64,000 bases of DNA from Gigaspora margarita (GCA_009809945.1 WTPW01000067.1:410781-474780), one strand, 5' to 3'. Positions 43,906-55,622 are shown, counted from the stretch's first letter. Translations and numbers: made by a program. The notes: a model not told the origin generated them from the letters alone.

Positions 43906-44113
43906 CTACACTTTGTGTTGTCGAGTTACTAAATCCATAGATACTCCCTTCCCAAGCTTATTATTTTTGTTAAAACCACAGTTATACCAATCATGTTCTT
44001 TTGGAATTCTTTTAAGAAAGAAAATAGGTTATGATTATTGACAAGGTAAAATAGAATATGCTGAGAGTGTAAACTTACAATCATTTTGTATCTTCTAAAG
44101 AAAATAAACCATC

Positions 44114-44182
44114 CTAATTCTGGTCAAATTCGCAGATCATTATCTACCAGGGCCAAATGACCTGCGAATTTGACCAAAATTG
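44114..44182. repeat. 69-bp hairpin
   Basis: TAATTCTGGTCAAATTCGCA pairs with TGCGAATTTGACCAAAATTG across a ~20-bp loop. No TSD. A miniature palindrome. Confidence 0.65.
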
Positions 44183-45886
44183 GATTGTTGTACAAACGTT
44201 CATCAAATGTTAATTGGTTGCTTCTTGTTATTATTAATATCTAGATTATTTTTTTTATATTCTAAAATTCTATATACATTTTATGTATGTTTTAATAAAA
44301 TCATGAGGTTTATGAAAATTATAAAAAAAAATTTTTTTAATAGCCTTTACGTTCCAAAAAATATCGATCCATTGAGTGGATAATTATGCAGTGTCGGTGG
44401 GGTAACATAGAGTAAATAAAAAAAATATGTAGAATAGTTATATGGAATAAATTATGTGAGTATAAATTATGTAGAGTAAATACATACTTGTTATTAAATT
44501 TGCAAATTTTTTTCGTAAAAAAATAAAATAAAATAAAATGGCAAATAATTAAAATTTAAGTTTCGAAATGATCGACAGGCTCTTCTTTTTAGTCTTTCAC
44601 TCTTTCGCTGTAGTCTTTGCCGATCGAAGATTATCAATTCAATAAAAAATTCGAACAAAGAACAAGATTGGGTTATGAAATGATCAAAAAATAAATATAC
44701 AAATTTAAAGCAGAACAATTGTAAAAGTGGTGTGAATTCTAATTAATAAATGATATTGTTCTTTACGCGAAGGTGGTCGGATATATATGACTCCAATAAT
44801 GGATCTGAAATTCGTTTAATAAAGTAATGGAGTAGATAATACAGTAATAGTGTAATAAAATGTAATAGAATACGTAATATATTATCGATTATAAAAGTAT
44901 TGAGTATAATATGTTGATCTGACCAAAAAAGAGTAAATGTTGCATTGTTTTGAAAATCATCGAGCAAAAATCAGGAATCTATAAATTTCAGATTTATTTA
45001 TTAATATCCATTTTTTAATATTTTATTAATACATATTTCGTTAAGTTGTAGTTTTAATCTATTTTATATAATTAAGGATTATTCAAAAATAATGAATTTT
45101 GCATCCAACAATCTTTTACGAGGGTTTCATCCTTCGTACAAATTTTGAGTTTTATCTTCGCAGGTTTCACGGAGAGCTTTTAAGGTTCAACTTTCGTGGG
45201 AGATATCAATTTTTCGTCATTTACAAAAAATTTCATACAACAATGATTTTGATTTCGCTTCACACAAAAATTCTAACGAATTATATGTAAATTATTATAA
45301 AATTAATCAATATACGAGCAAAGTCTGATCGTAATCTGCTTAAGTTATTTAATAATGCAATTCATATCACAATTTTAATCGAGTACATGAATATTAGATT
45401 CGATAATATAAAGATATATGATATGTGATAATATTAATTGCGACAAATCATAATTGAATCAGATTAAAATGAAAATAATTTTTTTTGGGGCGCATTTTTT
45501 TAGGGTTAGGGGTTAATGTTAGAGGTTAGTTTTAGAGCAGAGTTTATATTAAAAAGTATAAGCGAGTTTTAGATTTCATTTTAATTATGATTCGTAAAAA
45601 CAATAAATTATCCCATCTTCCTACTGTAAAATTAAAATTATTTATATTGTCTTTCTAAATTTATTAATATAAAAAATTAATTTAAATCACACTAACTTAT
45701 TACTGTACGATATGTCGCACATTTATAATAAAATTTAGGGTAAAAAAAATCGCAATAATGAAAATTCTAGAATTTTATACAAATGCGAATTACAATACGT
45801 ATAACGTTTCACAACATTTTTTATTTATATCGGGATAAAATTTTTTTTACAAACATTAAATTTTTTTTTTTTTAATACTCTTAAAA
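44183..45886. other. Region upstream of the F-box/LRR gene
   Basis: AT-rich, with several short minus-strand frames (44494-44718, 44743-44967) lacking recognisable domains. A TTAGGGTTAGGGGTTA motif sits near 45503. The last 60 bp before the ATG at 45887 are T-rich then A/T-rich, as expected of a fungal 5' leader. No TATA box can be singled out. Confidence 0.35.
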
Positions 45887-46912
45887 ATGATAACTTTACC
45901 AAACGAGTGTCTTTTAGAAATCTTTGATAACCTTCAAACCTACAATGGAATTTTACTTTATAAAAATTTATTTTCTTGCCTTCTTGTAAATCGTCAATGG
46001 TGTAGAGTTATTATACCTATATTATGGAGTAAACCAGCTTTATATGATAAAAGGTTTATAAGAATATGTATTTTATCATTAAATCTTAAAGAACAAGCTC
46101 AATTAATCCCTTTTAATATAAACCTTCCAAATAATCCAACTCCATTATTTGAATATACAAGTTATATAAGTCATCTTACATCTTTTCATGATAACTTGGA
46201 ACTTGGAATTAAACGTTGGCTTGAAACCGATTCTCATCCTCCTACTTCTAAATCTTTTACTCTTAAAAGTGCTATTAAATGTTCTTTAATTACAATGTTT
46301 TTAAGAACAAGTGGTAGACTTAAATATTTATCATTTTCTGGTTCAATTTATAATAAATCAATGGTTATCGAACATATTTGCAACACTCTTACTTATTTAA
46401 GTCTTCAATATAATTGTCTTAATTCTGAGGATGGAATAGCAATAGCAAAGGTTCTTTGTGTAAACTCTTCTCTGACTTCTTTAGATCTTAAATATAATCA
46501 AATCGGTTCTGAGGGCGGGAAAGCAATAGCGGATGCTCTTTATCAAAATATATCTCTAATTTCTTTAGATCTTAGTTATAATCAACTCCGTTTTGAGGGT
46601 GTGAAAGCAATAGCAGAAGCGCTTTGTATAAATACTACATTAAAATCTTTAAACCTTGAATATAATCAACTTTGTTCTGGATGTGGAAAAGCAATAGCGG
46701 AGGCTCTTTACAAAAATACTACTCTATCTTCATTAAATATTAGCTCTAATAAGCTTGGTTTCGAGGCTGGTAAAGCAATAGCAGAGGCACTTTGTAAAAA
46801 CACTACTCTCACTTCTTTAAATATTAAATCTAATCAAGTCGGTTTCGAAGGTGTGAAAATAATCGCGGAGGCACTTTGTAATAACACTACTTTAACATCA
46901 TTAAATATTTAA
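45887..46912 (+). CDS. F-box / leucine-rich-repeat protein (341 aa)
   Basis: Residues 1-50 are an F-box-like domain (LPNECLLEIFDNL, then CLLVNRQWCRVIIPILW), which normally docks to Skp1 in SCF ubiquitin ligases. A linker follows. From residue 168 the chain is ribonuclease-inhibitor-type LRRs: L..L.L motifs at 168, 196, 224, 252, 280, 308 and 336, exactly 28 residues apart, with GKAIAEAL helices. The DNA is correspondingly an 84-bp tandem repeat. This architecture suits a substrate-recruiting F-box protein; the substrate is unknown. No intron is needed. The ATG is the first in frame and begins at the F-box. The stop falls in the middle of a repeat, and LRR-like sequence continues beyond it (46913-47073), so the protein is probably shortened relative to its ancestor. 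Confidence 0.9.
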   Translation: MITLPNECLLEIFDNLQTYNGILLYKNLFSCLLVNRQWCRVIIPILWSKPALYDKRFIRICILSLNLKEQAQLIPFNINLPNNPTPLFEYTSYISHLTSFHDNLELGIKRWLETDSHPPTSKSFTLKSAIKCSLITMFLRTSGRLKYLSFSGSIYNKSMVIEHICNTLTYLSLQYNCLNSEDGIAIAKVLCVNSSLTSLDLKYNQIGSEGGKAIADALYQNISLISLDLSYNQLRFEGVKAIAEALCINTTLKSLNLEYNQLCSGCGKAIAEALYKNTTLSSLNISSNKLGFEAGKAIAEALCKNTTLTSLNIKSNQVGFEGVKIIAEALCNNTTLTSLNI

Positions 46913-47073
46913 AATAATGATGCCTTTTCTGAGAACGGGAATGTAATGACAAAGGACTTTATAAAAACACTATTCTAATCCCATTAAATCTTGGAATTAA
47001 TCATCTTGGTTATAAGAACGAGAAAGCATTTGCAAAGGCTCTTTATATAGACACTATCATTTTTAAATATTAA
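46913..47073 (+). pseudogene. Decayed 3' LRR units of the F-box gene
   Basis: Directly after the TAA at 46910-46912 the sequence still encodes LRR remnants in two frames: NNDAFSENGN, then after a frame shift near 46960 NTILIPLNLGINHLGYKNEK and AFAKALYIDT, ending at TAA 47071-47073. The stop replaces the Lys/Asn position after LNI. About one and a half to two repeats have been lost from the protein. Confidence 0.75.
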
Positions 47074-47503
47074 TTCTAATTAACTTGTTTTTATGGTGAA
47101 AAGTATTTATGGAGGGATCTTCCCATAAATACTTATCTTTATTAAATTTTATTAATTTCGACATTATTTTTGCTACTATTTTCCTAAGATTATACATTTT
47201 CACAATTCGGTCTATAACGAATATAGAGTATAACATAATTATAAATACTAGGCAATTATATTGATTATAATTTATGATGTATTCTACATAATATGTGAAA
47301 TTAGAAGATTAAATTTTTGTAACATGGGATTTAGAAAGTGATTTTATAGATTTTTTTAAAATAAATAAAGGTATTGCTATATTTTGAGAGAAGCCCTTTC
47401 TTATATTTTATTTTTTTGAATTTTTTTTCTTACAATATTAAAATATTAAGATTTAAATAAGATTTAAATTAGATTTAAATTCTTATAGTTGATATGATAT
47501 CAA
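47074..47503. other. 3' flank of the F-box gene
   Basis: AT-rich. AATAAA-like strings occur near 47360, but no specific polyadenylation site can be assigned. Confidence 0.3.
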
Positions 47504-47603
47504 TATAGATGCTGGTGAAATTAATTTCACCAATTCACCACCAATTTCACCAATAGTGATGAAATTATTTCACCACTTTCACCACATTTCACCAGCATCT
47601 ATA
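47504..47603. mobile_element. 100-bp MITE built of GGTGAAAT repeats
   Basis: TATAGATGCTGGTGAAAT is inverted at the right end (ATTTCACCAGCATCTATA). Between them are repeated TTTCACCA units. Borders fall on TA. No gene. Confidence 0.7.
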
Positions 47604-47742
47604 GATAGCAATAAACTAAAAATAAATATCGTGACTTCTATCGTGAATGTTGGCTCGAACTTTAAAAAAAAATAAAATAAAAAAATAAAAGTAAAATGTA
47701 CCACATGAGCTTGTATTTCGACCCTCATTTTGTACTTCATTA

Positions 47743-47963
47743 TATGGGCTAGGTGCTGAGAAAAGGGCCCAAATTGACAAAACAAAAGATCTTTGGAAAA
47801 TCAATTTTTGTGTTGTAAATTTTATAATAGATTATAAGAAAAATAAAAACTCTAAAGGGCTGTACTGCAAAATTTTATTAATTTAACTACTTTTGTGTTT
47901 TAGATAAAATTACTTTTGAAAAAATTGTCAATTTGGTTCCTTTTTCCAGCTCCTAGCCCATAT
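47743..47963. mobile_element. 221-bp TIR MITE
   Basis: TATGGGCTAGGTGCTGAGAA and, opposite strand, TATGGGCTAGGAGCTGGAAA continue to CCAAATTGACAA. Borders are TAT/ATA-rich and no longer TSD is certain. The minus-strand frames at 47579-47804 overlap it by chance. Confidence 0.65.
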
Positions 47964-48134
47964 GTGCAATATGATATGGACACATAATGACAAATTGATA
48001 AATGATATATAAAATATAATAAAAAAGCACAAGTATATCCTAATAGAAGAGAAAATAGTGAAGTAGAGCACTACTTCTATATGTATCTTTATAATATCAT
48101 GTTAATAAAGATTCAAGCAAAAAGAATATATATA

Positions 48135-49015
48135 TATCTGTCTACGATTTTCTCAATAACTACTTATCTAAATCAGCTAAAATTTTTATTGTAAATAGAT
48201 GTGATATTTGGCTATAATGTACAAATTTATGCTATTTGGATATGTAGTTCTTGAGAATTGGTTAAAACAATGGAATTTTTTTTGCAAATTATTTATAGCT
48301 TTTAAACAATTTCTCAAGAACTACAAGTTCAAATTGTATGAAATTTTAGTATGTTGTAGTCAAATATCACATCTATTTAAAATAAAAATTTTGCTGATTT
48401 AGCTTAGTAGTCATTGAGAATATCATAGCCAGATATATATATATATATATCCATATTTTTTTAATTTTTTATATATTTGCACTATAATATTTAACTTTAC
48501 ATTTGTACACAGCTGTATTTTTCTTAGCAACCATTAATCAAATTAGTTAAAATTTTTACTATAAATGCATAAAATTTTATTATATTGTAGCCCAATATCT
48601 CATTTATTTATAATAAAAATATTAACTAATTTGGATTAGTAGTTGTTGAGAAAATTATAGCCAGGTACAAATGTAAATTTAAAAATTAAAAAAATATGGA
48701 TTTATATATATATCTGGCTATGAATTTTTCAATAACTAATCCAATTAGCTAAAATTTTCCTTAAATAAATATAATATTTGGCTACAATATACTAAAATTT
48801 TATGCAATTTGGACTTGTAGTTCTTGAGAAATTGTATAAAAACTATAAGCAATTTTACAAAAAAATTACTTATAGTTTTTAAGCAATTTCTCAAGAACTA
48901 CAAATCTAAGTTGCATGATATTTGTATGTTGTAACCAAATATCACATTTATTTATAGTAAAATGTTTAGCTAATTTGAATTAGTGGTTGTTGAGAAAATT
49001 ACAGCCAGAATTAAT
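48135..49015. repeat. Three foldbacks in tandem
   Basis: Consecutive palindromes at about 48135-48440, 48450-48710 and 48700-49015. They share arms of the type CTCAATAACTACT, AGCTAAAATTTTTATT and GATGTGATATTTGGCTA, and centres with AGTTCTTGAGAA...TTCTCAAGAACT. Related motifs occur in foldback 23215-24309. No TSD found. The plus-strand frame at 48208-48402 is an artefact of the palindrome. Confidence 0.7.
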
Positions 49016-49069
49016 ATAAATTTATAGCAATTTTTTTTAATAAAATAATAATAGATATTTAAAAAATTT

Positions 49070-49260
49070 TTTTTATAATATTAGATATATATATTATTGA
49101 ATCTGAACATGTTTATGAAATTTGAACTTAACTTTAACTAAACCAAAAATTTAAATCAAGCTTAGTTCAGATTCATGAACTTTAAAAAGTTTAGTTCAGG
49201 TTCAAGTTCAAAGATCTATAAAATTTAAAATTTTAATTCAGGTTTAATTAAATCTAGGCT
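49070..49260. repeat. Degenerate GGTTCA block
   Basis: AGTTCAGGTTCAAGTTCAA and variants, an aged relative of 8240-8400 and 9715-9905. No flanking array remains. Confidence 0.55.
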
Positions 49261-49361
49261 TAAGCCTAAATTGAAAATAAAGCAAAACCTAGAACACTAA
49301 TTATAAAGTTGCTAATTTAGATTGTAAATACAACCATTAATACATAAATATTGGGTGGCAA

Positions 49362-49650
49362 TCATTTTACTGACAATCACTTCACAGACACTTTATTTCA
49401 CTGACAAATTATTTACCAACAAGATCATTTTACCAACAGTTCATTTTACTGAAGCGCATTTTTCTGACAAAGTAATTCTGGTTATTGTTGTTAGGGTCAG
49501 GATAGGGTCAGGATAAAATTAGAGTTAAAGTTAGTGTGCTTTATAGAAAAAAACTTGTCAGTAAAATGAGCTTCAGTGGAATAAACTGTTGCTAAAATGA
49601 ACTTGTTGGTAAAATAGTATCTGTAAAGTGATTTTTAGTAAAATAATATG
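49362..49650. repeat. Foldback made of ATTTTACTGACAA repeats
   Basis: The left arm (49362-49480) repeats CATTTTACTGACAA-like units directly. The right arm (49555-49650) carries the complements (TTGTCAGTAAAATGAG, TTGTTGGTAAAATA). The centre has GGGTCAGGATAGGGTCAGGA. No TSD assigned. Confidence 0.6.
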
Positions 49651-50609
49651 GACCTATAATATTGATAGTAAGTAAGATATATAAATATTTTTATAACAAA
49701 TATATAATATTTTACTCAAAAATTTGGCTAATTTAGAAACAAAAATAATCAATATCTCTTGATTATTAAGTAAATGAGATTAAAATTGTATTTTATATAC
49801 TAATATAGTAGTATATTGAACTAATACTTCTATTCTACCTATAAGTTTAAAATTTTTACAATGTACAATAAAATCTAATTATATTCTTAAATATTTATTT
49901 TTATATAGGGTCTTTGCTTTCAAAATAGGGGTTCAAGTTCTCAAACCAAAATTGAAATTTTTGCTAAATCTTAATTTATAAACACAAAGCTTATTTTGTA
50001 CAAATTTTTTAAGGTTAACTTAACATTATAATAATTATAGAAGGACCCCAAAGAATACATATATAACTTAGATCCAGACTCAAAATTTTAAAATAACTTT
50101 TTACATTTATTTTTACTAAAAGCTTTATACAAAATTATCATATAAGTTCAAATTTACTATAAATTATACAATTTTAGATCTGAGTTTAAAATTGGATTCA
50201 GATATCTACTAGTTTAATTTATTATAATCCAGATACCCAATATCTATTAAATTTTAAATGTATAATAGGTCAAATCTCTAGTGATATATGCAATAGTGGG
50301 TATAAAAGTAAATTTCCAGTTATTTCATAGTAAAGAATAACTAGAAATTTATTTTTATTTCTATCATTGCATCTATGTACATATCCACAAAACTTACCTA
50401 TCTAAAAAAAATCCATCAGCCCATTTTTTCACTCATAAAAGATCTATTTGTCCCCATTATTCCATCTATAAAAGATCTATTTTTTTATTTATATACACAA
50501 CTAATCCATAAAAAATCTATCTGCCCAAAGAAAAACAACAAATGAAAAAACAAATAAAATAAATAAATAAATAAACAAATAAATAAATAAAAATAAAAAG
50601 TGATATATA
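49651..50609. other. Spacer with simple repeats, no gene seen
   Basis: Contains a ~100-bp palindrome (50283-50382, CAATAGTGGGTATAAAAGTA against its diverged complement), CATAAAAGATCTATTTG direct repeats near 50430-50490, and an AAATAAATAAAT microsatellite at 50547-50595. Confidence 0.5.
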
Positions 50610-50611
50610 TA

Positions 50612-51145
50612 CCATAAGTTTCTAAAAAAATATGCTACTTTTTTGAACGATTTTGACACAAAAAATCCAGAGTAGCTTATTTTAGGATATAATAAATTTT
50701 GGTTAATTGCAAATAGTTTTTACATAGTAAAGTTTAAATTTCACTATATAAATTGACTATTATCACTTAAATAAACTTGTTCAAAGATAAAAATACACAT
50801 ATGCTAAAATTTTTATTAAGTTTAAAGCATCTTTTATTATTAAACTTTTAATTTTAAGTTTAATATTTTTGTAATAAAATTTTAATTTATTTGCTAAACA
50901 TAAAAATTAAAAACCAAATAATAATAAGTTCTTAGATTTTGATAAAAATTTTAGTGTATGCATATTTTGATCTTTTGAACAAGTTTACTTAAGCAACTTT
51001 AATCGATTTAAACTTTAGACTTTTCTATATAGTAACCATTATCAATTATGGGTTAGCTTATTTTTTGGCTAAAGGCATTTTTACATTTTTGAATTTAAAT
51101 AAGAGAGTAGCTTATTTTGGAATATAGCTTATTTTCAAAAATATA
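50612..51145. mobile_element. AATAAGCTAC-type MITE, copy 3
   Basis: The left end CATAAGTTTCTAAAAAAATA and right end (opposite strand) TATATTTTTGAAAATAAGCT. TA flanks at 50610-50611 and 51146-51147. Inverted arms contain TTGTTCAAAGATAAAAATAC, as in copies 25732-26258 and 28004-28515. Confidence 0.75.
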
Positions 51146-51147
51146 TA

Positions 51148-51624
51148 AATAGTATTATTATACAAATTAAAAAATTATATAATAAGTTTATATCTTACTA
51201 TTATATATATTCTTTGGGATTCTGTTATATCTAAAAATTTGATAAACATTGTTTTGAATATCTAAAAATAGAATGAAAATGATCAACATAGCAGATAAAC
51301 ATTTTACTATCAAATTTGTATATAACATTATTATATAATTTTAATTTTTATCCAATAATAAAAAATTTTGCAACCATTATATTAGCAGTCAAAAATAGAA
51401 ACCAAAAACATTGAATAATCATAAGTTCTGAGATAATTGTTAAAATATATTTTGTTATACAAAAACAAAACAGACTATAAATCTTTTTTTATTTCAACTA
51501 ATTGGCTAATTTTTATAAATCTACTATAATAATTAATAACCAAATTATATTATATTAGATATTGATCTATTTTTAGATTTTGCCAATTTTACTATTAAAA
51601 GTTTTAAATAACTATAAAATTTAC
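51148..51624. other. AT-rich spacer, nothing recognised
   Basis: Over 80% A/T by eye. No frame, no paired inverted repeats. Confidence 0.3.
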
Positions 51625-52803
51625 TACAGTCAACCCTCCCTAAATGCACCCCCCCTAAATGCAGCACCTTCCTAAATGCATGCCAGATTCCCGGGCCCAC
51701 CATGGGCCTTATAGATAAATGCACGTTCTATATTCTGTAAATGCACGCTACTTTTTTGGCCCCTCTATATTAAATTTCCTCCATAAATGCACGCACGTGA
51801 TCACTAGCCAATCATAATTTATTATTTATAATGCATACGATCGATATCGGTAGATTTAAAATTTAAAATAAATTAAATAAATTATATTTTATTTATATTA
51901 ATCATATTATTCGACCATTCAATATGAGTTGAATAAAGATTATTTTATTCAAGTATACGGCTAGTTAACTTGAACAAAGTAAAATTCTAGATTGAATTAA
52001 ATAGCATTATAGGTTCAAGCAGTTTACTTGATATAATGTTACTCAACACTATCGAATGAAGTAACAATTTTATTAAATATAAATTGTGCGAAATATGCTT
52101 TTAAAATCAGGGCACATCTATGAAAAGAGATAATCAGCCTTATCATTTTTTTTTATTGAAATAATCACTTGATTAGTTTACTCAAGCCCCGATTAATTAA
52201 ACATCTGCTTTTGACTCATTGAGTGAGGGGCTTGATAACCCTCAAATCTTGTATCAATAAAAAAGCCTAAATAACTTTTATTTTGTTCATTAATGCTTGT
52301 AATTGATATACGTAAAGGGGGAACTGATAGTAGTTAAACAATGCTAAATAGATTTCTATTGTAGCAACATAACATGATGATGGTAATACTGGAGCAATTA
52401 TAGTTGAGCATAACCTGTCTCGGCTTATACATCGATTGCACTAATATATGCAACAATTTCTCATTTAATAAAAGTTAATATCTAGCATTATTAGCTAGAT
52501 ACACATGTTATGTGAATGCAATGATTTTTGAAAATATGTCATTCACCGCACATGAAACACAATTGTGCATATATGAAAGAACAAAAAAGATGTAAAAACC
52601 TGTTAAGTAGAAACCTGTTCCTAAATATCACCATCGTCACTATAGGTTATTCAGCATCGCTATCTTATGAAAGGGTTTATTTGACACCTGCAATTTATTT
52701 ATCCCCAGCCCTTCCTTGTAGTATAGAAGATTATATTTAACGGATCTTTAAAGAAAACAATAAAACAAACCTTATTTCTTCCATAAATTTTCATAACAAC
52801 AGC

Positions 52804-55082
52804 ATGTCTTCCAGTAAACGAAAAAATAAAACCACTCTTAATAACCAACAAAGAAAGGATATCATCGAATTTAAAAATAAAAATCCTAAGATCAGTAATG
52901 TTGACCTTGCTGAGTGGGTAAAAAATGAATTTGGCCTTGAGGTTCATCCAACAACCATTGGACGTCTAATAAAAAATAAGGATGACATTGGAGATAATCT
53001 CTCTACAAAAAGACAAAGAACAGTTCAACATCCGGATCTTGATAACACATTACACGAATGGGTTTTGCAAAACCAAGACCAAATTATTTTAAGCGATGCT
53101 ATCCTAATTGAAAAAGCAAAAAAATTCGCCAAATCATTAAACATACCCAATAGTGACCTTAAATTTTCTCAAGGATGGTTATATAAATTTAAAAAAAGGC
53201 ATGGGTTGGGGCAAATAAAAAAGCATGGCGAAGATGCTTCTGTAGACGATAATGTTGTTGCAGATGCTATACCTAAATTAAGAGAGGTGTTAAAAGGATA
53301 CGATTTAAAAGATATTTATAATATGGATGAAACGGGCTTATTTTACCAGTAATAATTGATTAATTTAAATATCACTATCCCGAGGAGCATTTGTGAGAGA
53401 TTTCTCAATTATGCCAATATAAACGTTGCATTTGGCAATCACAAAAATAAAAAACCGGCTCTCTCTATTATTTGCCTTTTGCTGAGTTTACTTATGACAA
53501 AATTAAGTAAATCTCTAACAGCTATGCTCTTTAGATTATCTGATAATTGGGTTTGATTTAATAATTGGATCTGCATAATTTTGGCACTATTCGAATTAAC
53601 TTATCAAAATAATTCGAATGATACCAAACTTATACAGATCTGATTATTAGATCACGAGAATTTTAGCTACAAAAATTTTTCCAAGGGGTGCTTAATTTGA
53701 AAGTATGCAGTATCGCTAAAAGAACATGTAAATCCCCACAAAAAAAACAATTACAAAATAGGGAAAGTAGAGGTCCAATCCAGATAAATCTGTTATCTGT
53801 TTATTCATATATTGAATAAACAGATCCGATATCCGAATATTCGCTATCCGTTATCCGAATATCTGATCTGAAATTTATCTGGATATCTGATAATTATTTG
53901 GACAAACGTTATCTGGATTGGAACTCTAGAATAAAGTTTATTGTTTTTCTGGTTAATTCCTATAGTGGGGAATAAAGAGTATATAAAGTTCTAATATATT
54001 GTACTCATCTTATAATTCGGTCCTTCTTTAGTCTTGAACCGGATACCACACTTGTTACTGTTCGTCTTAAAGGTAAAAAAAAGGATAAGGAAAGGTTGAC
54101 CTTGGCACTTTGTACCAATGCTGATGGAACAGATAAAAAAATAAAACCATTTGTAATCGGTAAGTCTCCGAATCCACGTTGCTTTAAAAATGTCAAACGC
54201 AATAAGCTTGGTATAACATACGGGGCAAGCAAAAAAGCCTGGATGACAATTGTGTTATTCCAATCCTGGCTTAAAGAGTTCGACAAAAAGATGGCTGGTC
54301 GTAAAGTAATTCTCTTGTTGGATAATGCAAAATGCCATTCTTCCAGTAATCTAAATCTCCATAACACAACCATCCATTATCTCCCTCCAAACACTACATC
54401 TCGCATTCAGCCTATGGATGCTGGAATTATCATGTCCTTTAAGCGTCAATACCGAAGCTACTTCATAAAATAGCTTCTTGATCAATATGAATCTGGAAAA
54501 GATGACAAACTGAATGTTCTTAATGCCATAAAATTTATCGTCCGAGCGTGGAGAGAAGTATCATATGAAACGATAAGTAATTGCTTTAGACATACAAGAA
54601 TCCTTCCAACTACACAAATTGATGAAGAACTTGACCTTAATGATGACGACTATAATAATGATGATGATGAATTGATGGAAGAAATGCATGCTGACATCGA
54701 AGCACTCCACTTCCGAAACGTAATGTATCTTGAAGAATATATCAATCACCCAGAGGAGAAAGAATCAAATGAAGTATTGAATGACGAAGAAATTTTGGCT
54801 CTTATTACCAACCTGGAACCCGAAAAAACTAAAGGCGACGAAGAAGAGAATGAAAGTGATGAAGAAGAGGATGATAGTACAGAAATGCGCCAAATTACTC
54901 ACCACGAAGCACTAAGTGCCATAGAAGTACTTGAACAATACCTTATGCAACAAGACGTTGGTGAGGTAGCCCGGTCAAACCATGATCAAGCTTTGTCAAA
55001 TCTGCAAAAGGAGATAAGGAAACTTCGAAATTCATCTTTCAAGCAAGTAGACATCAAAACCTTCTTTGAATTGGCTGATTAA
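52804..55082 (+). pseudogene. pogo/Tigger-type DDE transposase with 683-nt intron
   Basis: Exon 1 (52804-53348) encodes two CENP-B-type DNA-binding segments (residues ~10-60 and ~70-140, ending in WLYKFKKRHGL) and the first catalytic Asp in YNMDETGLFY (residue 175). An intron from GT 53349 to AG 54031 joins phase-correctly to LEPDTTLVTVRLKG. Exon 2 has the second Asp in LLLDNAKCH (54321) and the third in IQPMDAGI (54417), a DD31D spacing, then an acidic Asp/Glu-rich tail (54640-54880) and a C-terminal helix ending at the TAA 55080-55082. A single in-frame TAG at 54471-54473 replaces what is probably Trp in the segment FIK-x-LLDQYE. Otherwise the frame is open, so the copy is young. The 683-nt intron is unusually long for such genes and holds its own foldback. 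Confidence 0.85.
53553..53655. repeat. Foldback inside the transposase intron
   Basis: TTTAATAATTGGATCTGCAT pairs with ATACAGATCTGATTATTAGA, with inner ATTCGAATTA/TAATTCGAAT arms. Further right (53815-53930) ATCCGAATAT/ATATCTGATC motifs repeat. Insertion of such DNA would explain the intron length. Confidence 0.65.
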
Positions 55083-55622
55083 CTGCTAATGAAAAGTTTC
55101 AAACCAAATAAATTCGACTAAAAGACAGACTAACGAAGCATATATTAACTGATCAAAACTTGGTCAAAAGCGAACAAACAATATAGTTACCTGTATATTT
55201 AAAATTAAATAAACCTTGTTAAATAAACGATTTATAAAATATTCACAAAAAAAAAAAAAATTGTCAAAACTACTTATCTTGCCCTCTCGTTAGGGATGTT
55301 AAAAGTCCAGTCTTTTGCATCGACTCCAAAAAGGTTGAGTTTTTATTAAAGTTGGTTCTAAGTCAGACTTGGGACTCAACTTACATTTCATGTGCAACTT
55401 GTATATTAAATATAGCACTAAAAAAAAATGCATGCGCATGCAAAAAATATAAAGGTTCGACTTTAAAATTTGGTATTGCTCTTTGGGAATTATTGGCCAA
55501 TAAAAGGTCACGTGACTGGTCTTATACAGCGATCTGATTGGCTATCTCTAAATGCAGCCCCTCCCTAAATGCAGGCCTTAGAGTCGGTCCCAACGACGTG
55601 CATTTAGGGGGGGTTGACTGTA

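Larger units (their letters stand above)
51627..55620 (+). mobile_element. pogo-like DNA transposon, 4.0 kb
   Basis: The ends CAGTCAACCCTCCCTAAATG and, opposite strand, CAGTCAACCCCCCCTAAATG are flanked by TA (51625-51626 and 55621-55622). Subterminal regions repeat CTAAATGCA (five or more copies at 51640-51800, three at 55545-55605), probable transposase-binding sites. It encodes one transposase gene interrupted by a long intron and one stop. The region 51840-52800 has no recognised gene and is its long 5' non-coding part. Confidence 0.9.

Noticed and set aside
43629-43940. 103-codon plus-strand frame
   Set aside because: Translates both units of a tandem duplication; residues repeat with the DNA and no domain is visible.
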